64,000 nt of DNA, from contig FMTX01000014.1 of NCBI GenBank assembly GCA_900100895.1, positions 1 through 64,000 on the forward strand, in the 5' to 3' direction. A program made the position numbers and the translations under genes. Below, one piece after another: positions 17,436-26,000 of this stretch; position 1 is the stretch's first letter, and every line of letters begins with the position of its first letter. The notes under the pieces were generated by a model that was given only the letters and a program-made list of their open reading frames with translations, had not been told where the DNA came from and made no database searches. This DNA is from Lachnospiraceae bacterium YSD2013. GTDB lineage: Bacteria; Bacillota; Clostridia; Lachnospirales; Lachnospiraceae.

Positions 17436-17474
17436 GTGTTTCTCCTTTCAATGTGAAATCTTTTATCATAAAAC

Positions 17475-18353
17475 TCAATGAGTTTTATCCATGTAATCAA
17501 GATAAGAATCTATCTTTTTCCTTATGCGCAGTTTTTCTTGTTCATTCGGAAACTCGCTATTTTTCTTGGCATTCTCATACATATTTGCAATGTCTTGATA
17601 TGTAAGATTATCGATACACACCTTTTTCTCTATATATCCTGACTCGAGTCTTGAATAATATGAAATCTCAACGTTTTTTCTGTCTCGGTCATGTAAATTG
17701 TGTCCTTCGTTCTTCTCGCAATAGGAATTAATTAACGTTTTTATCTCGTCATAAAAATTCTTAATTACATTTATTTTTCCCGAAATTAGATATATGACAT
17801 TTTCAAACCCTGCTCTGCCCTCGAATAGTACATCTCCGGTTTCAGACAGCCACACATAATCTGTTCGAGGTGTTATTGCAGGAACAATTCGCTCATTATA
17901 AAACAAAACATAATCAACGTATGAATTAGCTTTTCTTGCTTCCGCCGCGGTTGATAAATCCAATCGTCGCTTAGCTTCTTGTGCCTTTTGCTCTCTCTCT
18001 ATTCGCGATTTTTCTTTGCTATATTCCACGCTAAATTGTAAATATAACTTCTTTAGTTCCTCGTTGGGCAAACCGGCCTGCATGCCCGTGTATTCCTTTA
18101 TCCTTCGCGAGATATAGGAATACTTTCCCGCTAAATCGCTATATAACTTAAGTGCTTTTTCTTTATCCTTAGCATGATAGTGAACCTCGTTACGCGTCAT
18201 ATTGCCTTCCGTATATGCCACATGATAATACCCATTTGCTTGGTAGTAGCCTACAGACCATCTGCCCATGGGAGTATCTTTAGAAATTTCACCAAGAAGG
18301 CTACACTTTGCAATATCGTATAAGAATTCTTTATCGCCTTCATTTTTGAACAT
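17475..18353 (-). CDS. Unrecognised cytosolic protein in the Tad locus
   Basis: A 292-aa protein with no signal peptide or membrane segment. It has a charged helical stretch (about residues 95-150, including EKSRIEREQKAQEAKRR) between two mixed regions, and many aromatic and charged residues. I see no recognisable domain or catalytic motif. The start has GGAGG 11 nt upstream, and the gene follows the TadE-like gene by 58 nt in the same direction. It may be an accessory protein of this locus or a passenger. Confidence 0.7.
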   Translation of the reverse strand: MFKNEGDKEFLYDIAKCSLLGEISKDTPMGRWSVGYYQANGYYHVAYTEGNMTRNEVHYHAKDKEKALKLYSDLAGKYSYISRRIKEYTGMQAGLPNEELKKLYLQFSVEYSKEKSRIEREQKAQEAKRRLDLSTAAEARKANSYVDYVLFYNERIVPAITPRTDYVWLSETGDVLFEGRAGFENVIYLISGKINVIKNFYDEIKTLINSYCEKNEGHNLHDRDRKNVEISYYSRLESGYIEKKVCIDNLTYQDIANMYENAKKNSEFPNEQEKLRIRKKIDSYLDYMDKTH

Positions 18354-18411
18354 TTAAGTGATATCCTCCATTCGATGATTCAAGCAAATTATTGATATTA
18401 TATATATTTCT

Positions 18412-20373
18412 CTATTTTTCTTTCGCAATTCCCAAATTTACCATTGTTTGAACAGAAATTGGCAAGGTATATTGTGAACCTCCCCCTGCTTGTCCGAAAC
18501 ACGGGGCTGTCGTTCCCACTATTCCGTATTCGGCATTTTCAGGCGGTTTACCATTAAATGTATCATTTAAATATTTTTGATAATCCGCGCACTCTTTGAC
18601 AGCTTTTTCATATTGTTCTTTTGTGATTTCGCTACATCCGTTTTTTCTCAATAAGTCATTAATACTTGCCATCGAACAGTCACTATCATTAAGAGCTTGA
18701 ACAACATCCATATATAAATTTTGATCAAGCGTACCTCTATGATAAGAGTCCTCATTGGGCTCATATGGCAACGACCTTTTTTCCCACGATACCTTTTCGC
18801 CATCTGCATAGGGTGAAAAATTTGTTCCCTCTAAACTGCCATATCTATCCCATTCAGCAGGCAAATAAATGGGGCTCTTTATTACCATGTATCCATCTGC
18901 AAATCCGGCATTATTCGGCCATTTGTATTTAAAAGTCCCATCCGGTTTAATGGACTCTACAAATTCTAAAGATGCCGGCACAAAATTGTCACCTCTTTGG
19001 TCCGCAGGTATCGTGTTATACATATCTGATACTCTTTTTACTTTTTCTTCCAATGTGAGGCCACTGTTAAGTGTATAGATACTTAACGCTGCTTTATATG
19101 AATCATAATCAACTATAGACTCTCCAATAGCCGTGTCTATGCTTAGTTGCGTCCATTGTGTTCCTGTCGAGGATAACAACCCTACATTGTCAATGTTTAA
19201 ACCGTATTGCATTGACAGTGTGTACATTTCCTTTGCCTTTTCAAAATCAGCACCACCGACATTGTTATATCTCTGTACGAATGTACCAAACAGTCGCTCT
19301 TTATCTGCAACAGATACTGTGGGATCGCTCAAAATTGCCTCAAGCATGCGACGCGATTCCTCTTCGTCATCTCCGAACACAACGATAATCACAGGAGGGT
19401 TTTCTCCGCCTGACACATCCGCTCCCGACACATCGCCGCCTGATACATCTTCTTTAACAACGTCATTTGAGGATGCATCAGCCTGCTCAGGCATAGTACG
19501 CTCGGGTGCGGGCTGGACTGCAGCTTGTTGAGAGACTTTTACGGGGTTATCATCACCACCCAGCCAAGCACGGCAGTGTGCTTCTTTACAAATCGGAACG
19601 TCGAAAAGCGACTTATCCACAAAGTTGCAAAGAGAAATCTTGTAGTAGCAACGAATATGAATGTCATTTTGTTCTCCCGGTGAGAACATTGTCGAAGTAT
19701 TGAAGTTCAGTCCTTCAAAGCCACCGACAATACCTAAATTTTCAAGGTACTGCTGGACGGATAATTCTCCGGAATTGATATTCGCGGATGTGAAAAGTTT
19801 AGCCAAAGGAGCAGCTATTACATATGACTTAGCGAGGTCTAATGCTTCACCGCTTGCAACAGCCGCAAGACTCTTCATGTAAAGAAGAGGGTTTCTTTCA
19901 ACCGCATTGAACTTGGCTTCCATTGAATTAATGGAGGCCATTATGTTGGATGAATTCGTATCAATCTTAAGTACCGCGGTTTGAATATCCTGATAGTTAA
20001 GACTTTGGTTGTCGACCTTATCAGCCAGATGATTACCGTAGTCGGTAGTATCCGACAAAGCTCCGGATAAAGTAGTGTAAACCGAATTGGTACCGTCTAT
20101 AACGTCATTAATATTGGCAGCACCTGCTCCGGCATTCTCGTTCACGTAATTATTAAACTTCTCCATGCCGGACATGTTATAAAAGTACGAATACTGCGCC
20201 AACTCTCTCGCTGCCGCATCTACTGCATTCGAGATAACCATCTGTGCACGACAATAATTTGCCACGTTAAGAATCGTAACAATAACAAACAAAAATCCGG
20301 TAAAAGCAACTACTGCCTCTATGGTGGCCGCGCCACATTTTTCTTTTAAGCGTTTAAGTATTCGTTTTAACAC
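18412..20373 (-). CDS. TadE-like pseudopilin with long C-terminal extension
   Basis: About 653 aa. It has an N-terminal TadE-like segment (CGAATIEAVVAFTGFLF) with the conserved Glu, then a helical region, then a cysteine pair (ICKEAHCRAW, about 265-275), then a low-complexity linker with DVSGGDVSGADVSGG near residue 315, and a long C-terminal region of unknown fold. It should be processed and assembled by the Tad machine as a minor pseudopilin. I start at GTG 20373, which has AAAGGA 8 nt upstream. The TTG two codons earlier has almost no spacer. Its N-terminal paralogue at 1-250 also begins with a non-ATG codon at the same place. It follows the three lipoprotein genes. Confidence 0.85.
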   Translation of the reverse strand: MLKRILKRLKEKCGAATIEAVVAFTGFLFVIVTILNVANYCRAQMVISNAVDAAARELAQYSYFYNMSGMEKFNNYVNENAGAGAANINDVIDGTNSVYTTLSGALSDTTDYGNHLADKVDNQSLNYQDIQTAVLKIDTNSSNIMASINSMEAKFNAVERNPLLYMKSLAAVASGEALDLAKSYVIAAPLAKLFTSANINSGELSVQQYLENLGIVGGFEGLNFNTSTMFSPGEQNDIHIRCYYKISLCNFVDKSLFDVPICKEAHCRAWLGGDDNPVKVSQQAAVQPAPERTMPEQADASSNDVVKEDVSGGDVSGADVSGGENPPVIIVVFGDDEEESRRMLEAILSDPTVSVADKERLFGTFVQRYNNVGGADFEKAKEMYTLSMQYGLNIDNVGLLSSTGTQWTQLSIDTAIGESIVDYDSYKAALSIYTLNSGLTLEEKVKRVSDMYNTIPADQRGDNFVPASLEFVESIKPDGTFKYKWPNNAGFADGYMVIKSPIYLPAEWDRYGSLEGTNFSPYADGEKVSWEKRSLPYEPNEDSYHRGTLDQNLYMDVVQALNDSDCSMASINDLLRKNGCSEITKEQYEKAVKECADYQKYLNDTFNGKPPENAEYGIVGTTAPCFGQAGGGSQYTLPISVQTMVNLGIAKEK

Positions 20374-20407
20374 GGTCAAAATCCTTTATTATGTTTTATT
20401 TTCCTCT

Positions 20408-20440
20408 TGTAAGCCGGTTTATCTACTGCCCCGGCTTACA
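20408..20440 (-). other. Perfect 10-bp stem-loop upstream of the TadE-like gene
   Basis: TGTAAGCCGG (20408-20417) pairs with CCGGCTTACA (20431-20440) around a 13-nt loop. No T-run follows on the minus strand. It occupies the same position relative to its TadE-like gene as the 298-357 element does at the other end, but the sequence is unrelated. Confidence 0.75.
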
Positions 20441-20459
20441 TAGGTATTAGTGGAGTTAT

Positions 20460-21272
20460 TTATTTATCGGGATCGTCTACAAGCGTATATCCCATCTTCT
20501 TGGCATAATCAGCTATAGTGGAGCCAAGAGATTTATCTTCGGATACATCAAAGACTATCCAATATACAGGTTCATTGCTTCCCTTTGTAAATGTTGCATA
20601 ACCTACAAAAGGTACATTTTTCTCATTACCGCTTCTTTCCTCAGTGTAGCTTGCTGTACCGATGTAATGACCGCACTCATACTGACCAACAGTTTCCGTG
20701 TTGGATGATTCTATGGTCATCGTAACAGTGTCTTCGCCATATAACCCCCAGTGACTATTCATCCAGAAAACAGGCGAAGAGCCATCCTCCGGATGATTTA
20801 ATGCCGCTTTAAGTATTGATTCCGCATTAGTAATCTCGCTGTCAAAACTTGTTTCGGACGCATCTAAGAACATAACTACAGTATCGTCAGATTGATATGC
20901 AACGTAGTTATGGCTGGTAGGTATCAACGAAGGAAACTTAATATATACTTTCGAATGTCTAGCCCTAATATCAGTATATGTTCCCCAATCGGTTAAATCT
21001 TCACACTTATTATACGTTTCAACCACATAGTTTCCTATTGTTCCTGCTTCCATGTGCGGCCAATCGTACTCACTGTTTGATTCCTGCTTGCCAGAATCAG
21101 CTGTTGAAGAACTTGTTGTTTCTTTGCTACTGTCTACTGTGGATGTAGTGCTTGTAGCAGCTACTTTCTCGGACGAAGTCTTTGACTTGTCTCCGCATGC
21201 AATAAGGCCAAGGGCCATTACTGTTGCCATTGCAATTACTGCAATTCGCTTTTTCAAATTTCTTTTTTTCAT
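20460..21272 (-). CDS. Tad-locus lipoprotein (paralogue 3)
   Basis: A 270-aa lipoprotein with lipobox LIAC near residue 26, a Ser/Thr-rich linker to about residue 65, and the family's globular domain. It is closest to 22188-23003: both contain the TIGxYVVE start, a CGHYxGTA(S/T)YT stretch and the KNVPF or KNIPF strand, plus the shared C-terminal DVSED-SLG block. No catalytic motif is seen. The ribosome site is weak. A 108-nt spacer separates it from the upstream gene. Its role is unknown; location implies an envelope partner of the Tad apparatus. Confidence 0.85.
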   Translation of the reverse strand: MKKRNLKKRIAVIAMATVMALGLIACGDKSKTSSEKVAATSTTSTVDSSKETTSSSTADSGKQESNSEYDWPHMEAGTIGNYVVETYNKCEDLTDWGTYTDIRARHSKVYIKFPSLIPTSHNYVAYQSDDTVVMFLDASETSFDSEITNAESILKAALNHPEDGSSPVFWMNSHWGLYGEDTVTMTIESSNTETVGQYECGHYIGTASYTEERSGNEKNVPFVGYATFTKGSNEPVYWIVFDVSEDKSLGSTIADYAKKMGYTLVDDPDK

Positions 21273-21380
21273 TTATTATCCGTATTCTGCATATCTTTAT
21301 GCTGTAGTGATTTACTATTATAAAAATCTAAGATATCAATAGATCACGACTGATATATATCTTCTGCCAATCTACAATTT

Positions 21381-22175
21381 TTATGCCCTATTGCCTTCCA
21401 CTATCGTATAACCCATTTTTACTGCATAATCTTCAATAGTAGCACCTAACGAATGATCCTCAGAAACATCGAACACCATCCAGTAAAAAGCTTCATTAGC
21501 GCCTTTGGTAAAAGAAGAATATGATACAAACGGAACTACATGTTCAACCGAATCTTTAACATATGTAACCGAACCCTTGTATTTACAACAGTCGTATTGT
21601 CCTACTGTCACCTGTTCTGTAGAATCAATTACCATTGAAAATGCTTCATCATGCAACTTCCAGTATTTTTTCATCAGCTTTATAGGCGAGTGGAAATCAT
21701 CCGGATAATCCATTGATACTTTAACAATAGACTCCAAATCGGTTATCTGATCTGCATAATCGCTCTCCGACACCTGTCTGAACAAAACTACCGTATCGTC
21801 ACTCTGATAAGCCACATTATTTGTGCCTGTAGGAATTAATGACGGAAATTTGATGTATACCCAATTATCGCGAAGCAAAAAATTGGTATAGGTTCCCCAA
21901 TTAGTTAAGTCTTCGCATTTTCCATAGGCCTCCACTACGTATTCACTGCCATTGACGCCTTTTTCCATATAAGGCCAGTCATGACCTGTGGCAGTACCTT
22001 GTACGTTACCTTCTGTCGAGGAGTCAGCGTTTGTTTCATTACTGCTTTGTGTTGATGAAACAGAAGTTGTTACATTGACCACTTCAATTGATTCCTTGGA
22101 CTTATCACCACATGCGATAAGTCCAAGTGCCATTACAGCTACCAAAGTAATTAGAGCAATTCTTTTTTTTATCAT
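21381..22175 (-). CDS. Tad-locus lipoprotein (paralogue 2)
   Basis: A 264-aa lipoprotein with lipobox LIAC (Cys about 22), a short Ser/Thr/Asn linker and the shared domain. It resembles the copy at 446-1261 more than its neighbours in some places: both have GHDWP, an NxVAYQ segment and QYDCCKY, where the other two have CGHY. It lies 12 nt after the previous lipoprotein gene, with a weak AAGAGAG site. Function unknown. Confidence 0.85.
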   Translation of the reverse strand: MIKKRIALITLVAVMALGLIACGDKSKESIEVVNVTTSVSSTQSSNETNADSSTEGNVQGTATGHDWPYMEKGVNGSEYVVEAYGKCEDLTNWGTYTNFLLRDNWVYIKFPSLIPTGTNNVAYQSDDTVVLFRQVSESDYADQITDLESIVKVSMDYPDDFHSPIKLMKKYWKLHDEAFSMVIDSTEQVTVGQYDCCKYKGSVTYVKDSVEHVVPFVSYSSFTKGANEAFYWMVFDVSEDHSLGATIEDYAVKMGYTIVEGNRA

Positions 22176-22187
22176 ATTTTTTCTCTC

Positions 22188-23003
22188 TTACCTTTCATCG
22201 GGATCATCAACAAGCGTATATCCCATCTTCTTGGCGTAATCTTCAATTGTTGCACCAAGTGACTTGTCCTCTGACACATCAAAAACCAGCCAATATATGG
22301 GTTCATTAGTGCCTTTAGTAAACGTCGCATATCCTGCGAAAGGAATATTTTTCTCTTCACCGCTTCTTTCATCGGTGTAAGTGGCTGTTCCTGTGTAATG
22401 GCCACATTCATAATGGCCTACAGTCTCTGTACTTGAAGAATCTATTGTCATAGTCACTTTATCATCTCCATACAGATGCCAATAAGAACTCATCCAAGGA
22501 ACCGGAGTTCCATAGTCATCTTGATGATTCATAGCAACGTTAAGAATAGACTCCGCATCCGTAATCTCATCAGCGAATGCTTCACTTATCGAAGGCGCAA
22601 AAATAACAACTGTATCGTCTGATTGATATGCAACATAATTGTGCCCTGTAGGGATGAGTGAGGGAAATTTAATGTATACCCATGACTTATCAGTTCTGAT
22701 ACGCTGATAATTACCCCATTTAGTTAAATCTTCACACTTTTTATAAGATTCAACTACATAGTATCCGATTGTGCCTTTTTCCATATAAGGCCAGTCATAT
22801 TCACTGCTTGATTCCTGTACTTCATTGTTTTCAGCTGAAGCCTGAGTTTCTTCTTTGCTACTTTGTGTTGTCGAAGATACCTGTGTAACTCCTTCGCCAT
22901 CACCTGAAGTTTTGGACTTGTTACCGCATGCAATAAGTCCAAGTGCCATTGCTGTTGTCATTGCAATTACTGCAATTCGTTTTGTTAAATTTCTTCTTTT
23001 CAT
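22188..23003 (-). CDS. Tad-locus lipoprotein (paralogue 1)
   Basis: A 271-aa lipoprotein with lipobox LIAC, a Ser/Gln/Glu-rich linker and the family's globular domain ending in a DVSEDKSLGATIEDYA block. It is the first of three tandem copies after the DUF5702 gene and has an AAGGGAG ribosome site. It is very close to 20460-21272. No known domain is recognised. Tandem duplication of this family at both DUF5702 genes suggests a structural or dosage need rather than an enzymatic one. That is inference. Confidence 0.85.
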   Translation of the reverse strand: MKRRNLTKRIAVIAMTTAMALGLIACGNKSKTSGDGEGVTQVSSTTQSSKEETQASAENNEVQESSSEYDWPYMEKGTIGYYVVESYKKCEDLTKWGNYQRIRTDKSWVYIKFPSLIPTGHNYVAYQSDDTVVIFAPSISEAFADEITDAESILNVAMNHQDDYGTPVPWMSSYWHLYGDDKVTMTIDSSSTETVGHYECGHYTGTATYTDERSGEEKNIPFAGYATFTKGTNEPIYWLVFDVSEDKSLGATIEDYAKKMGYTLVDDPDER

Positions 23004-23024
23004 TTTTTATACTCCCTTATTTAT

Positions 23025-26000
23025 TTAATAACCTTGCAAGCCGGTATATTCTATAATTCCGTACTTGCTTAGTGCGGTATCATAAGTTCCGCTGCCATCA
23101 TCAAATGTACGTCTAAACATATACATATCAATGAAAAGCATGTCTAAATCAATCTTTGCATCTACGCCTACATACGTATAAGCATCCTTCATAAGAAATT
23201 CTTTTCCCTTTTTATGTTTAAACGTTCCACTTTCTGATGCATGTTGGATGTTCATCTGTATTACATCACTAACTCTTGCCAGTAACTTATCACTTCCTTC
23301 CGGAAAACAAATCTCTATAAAGGCAAAAAGCATCAAATAATCCTTGTAACTAAGCTTTATAATCGATGACAGTGATTCACTATTTTTGCCACCTGCCAAT
23401 GAGTTCCCGACATTAGAACTACTCTGACTCGGAATATACTTATCTACAAAACTGTTAGTAAAATTCGTAACATTATCTTTAATTTTGGCAGCTGCCTGCT
23501 CTGATAAGTCCGAAGTAACTCCGGAGATATATCCGTCTAGTGTCGCTTTAGCCTCACTTTTAATTTCAGAAACTTTAATCTCTACATAAGACGTAATGGA
23601 CATATCTTCAAATAGTGCAATAACGTCACTGGTTAGTTTAGCCTGCCACTCATTCATCTTTCTACAAATAAGAGTAGTCACATTGCAAGTTTCACCCTGA
23701 TTGGCAACATAGTTTTCCTTAACATACAGAACTACTTCATCCCTGAATTTCTCGCCCAGTTCTATACCTTTTTGCTTAATCAAAGGTACGAGCGTATTAT
23801 CGGCAAGCGGTATACCTGTTAATTCGTTACCAAGGCCATTACTGAATTCATCTATAGCAGAATTCAGATATCCTTCTACTATTCCGGTTACCTCATCAAC
23901 TCCCGGAACACTTATGTATCCTAATCCTTCTCGTACTGTACCGTTATAGCCCGTGTAATCGTGAAGTGATATCTTATCCAGCGCATTGAACAGCTTATTC
24001 TCGAGGAACTCAAATCCCTGTCCGATTATATCCGTAATCTCCTTACGTGCCGCCGCACCTAAGTCATCACTCAATTTGGTTACCGAAGCAGCGATATTGT
24101 CAACTCCCGAATCTATGACTCTCTGCAGTGCTTCTCCCGCTGTAGAAATAGCCTGACTGGCATATTGGCTGGCTGTGTCAGCAATAAAGTTGCCCGCAAC
24201 CTTGGTGGCGTGTTTTAGACTCAGATTCCATGTATCTTCGCTTTTTACTACAACAACGCTCATTCCGTTGCTTAACGCCGAAAGATCTATCGCAGATTCA
24301 GCGAATGCCAAAGCAAGCTGAAGTACCACCTGTACAATCTGATAAGGAACAAAGCCCATCGTGGCCGCCTGAACCATAAGTCCCACGCTCCTGGTTTCGT
24401 TTCGTATTTCTGAATTGGTAAATGCGAATACCATATTGAACAGCGCCCGAATCGCATAAATGCTGGCCTTAGCAGAAGTAACATTTCTTGCTGCGTCGGT
24501 ATTTCCGTATACTATGTATTCTATTTCCGCGCCATACAAGAAATTGTTATTGGCGTTTTTGGGTATATTGCTAAGAGTTACAGCCTTATCGAGATATTTC
24601 GATGTTATCGAGGAATTGTTAAGCGTATTTTTTGCCTTTATAGGCTCAACATCTGCACCTTTATCTATGCCTTCCCCATCGAGGATTAAATCCTGCATCA
24701 TCGTGTTATAGCTAAAGTTCTCAAAAATATAATTGATAATATAAATATTCTCAAGAGACGTCGAAGCTATATTGCCTATTCCGCTAAGGATGGAACTTGC
24801 GCCGCTGTTAACAGCACTAACTCCTCCCGAGGCCTCTATCTTATCTCCACTGGTACCAAGCGCCAGTGTCTTGGCTTCCTTATCTTTGGCATATACAGCA
24901 TAATCTGCAGAAGGAAGGTTAGCCGTTGGAACAGATTTACCTGAATATGTATAGTTAAGTGGGTTGTTGGTAACAGAATCGCTTTCTCCGCCATCAACAA
25001 TCTTGGCAGTATAGTCGTCTCCGTCATTTATGCTTTCTCCGCTGTTATCACTCTTCAAATTATCAAGCAGTTGATTATACTGTTCCTTATTCTCTTTTTG
25101 TTCAGCGGTAGCTTCTTCTTCCGGCGGATAAGTGGCATTCAAATATTGCAGGAAAGAATTATCAATCATCTTCGGATCTACAAGCGAAAGAAACAAGTCC
25201 AAATCGCAGAAAACATCTTCAATAACCGGTTCTTTGTACATTTCCTTGAACATGTTATCTGCATCTGTTTTGGTTACAAATTCAGGAAGTGAGTCTTTTT
25301 TCTTTTTAGCTACGTTTTCAGCCTCGGCTAAAGAAGCAATATAGAATATCTTCGTGCCACCATACTTAAAGTTTTCGGAATTAACATCATTTATCGCGTT
25401 ATACAGTATTCTGTACTCTTCCGCTATGGAATCAACATAAAGAATCAGGCTGTCTACCTGCTTTTTATCTATGTTTTTATGCGATGAATCAATTTCACTC
25501 TTATTGGCTGCGCTGAATGTATCATTGCCATTGGCATTTGTATAACTCTGATTGGCACTGGACCAGTCTGCAACTTTCGAGTCATATTCATCAACTGCTG
25601 CTTTTATGGTGCCCAAATTGACTGCCGTTGTTTCAAGAGAATTGGTGAGCCATAACAAATTACTGTTGATTTGAGAAAACTGATTGTATATCCACGTTAT
25701 TTCATTCACAGCAGCGGTTTCGGCAGCCTTTTGATAACGGTCGTATTCATTCAAATCTTGAATGTAGTTAGTACATAATGACGCATATTGTGAACAGGTT
25801 TCCTTGTAGTTAGAAGTATTATCTTTTTTTGCTGCTACCGCATTTTCATACGTGCTCGATTTATAGTTATAGTCTTGTAATAACTGCGCTACTTCACTCT
25901 CTTTATCACTGATTTCTTGTTGCGAAGGACCACTGGGAGTTGAAGACGGAGTGCTATTCGATTTTTTGCCTGAAGCCCCCGGCGTGGAGCTTGCTGCTTT

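Noticed and set aside
21273-21380. Internal promoter before the third lipoprotein (TATAAT at 21322-21317)
   Set aside because: No -35 box lies at a usable distance, so the match is likely chance in AT-rich sequence.
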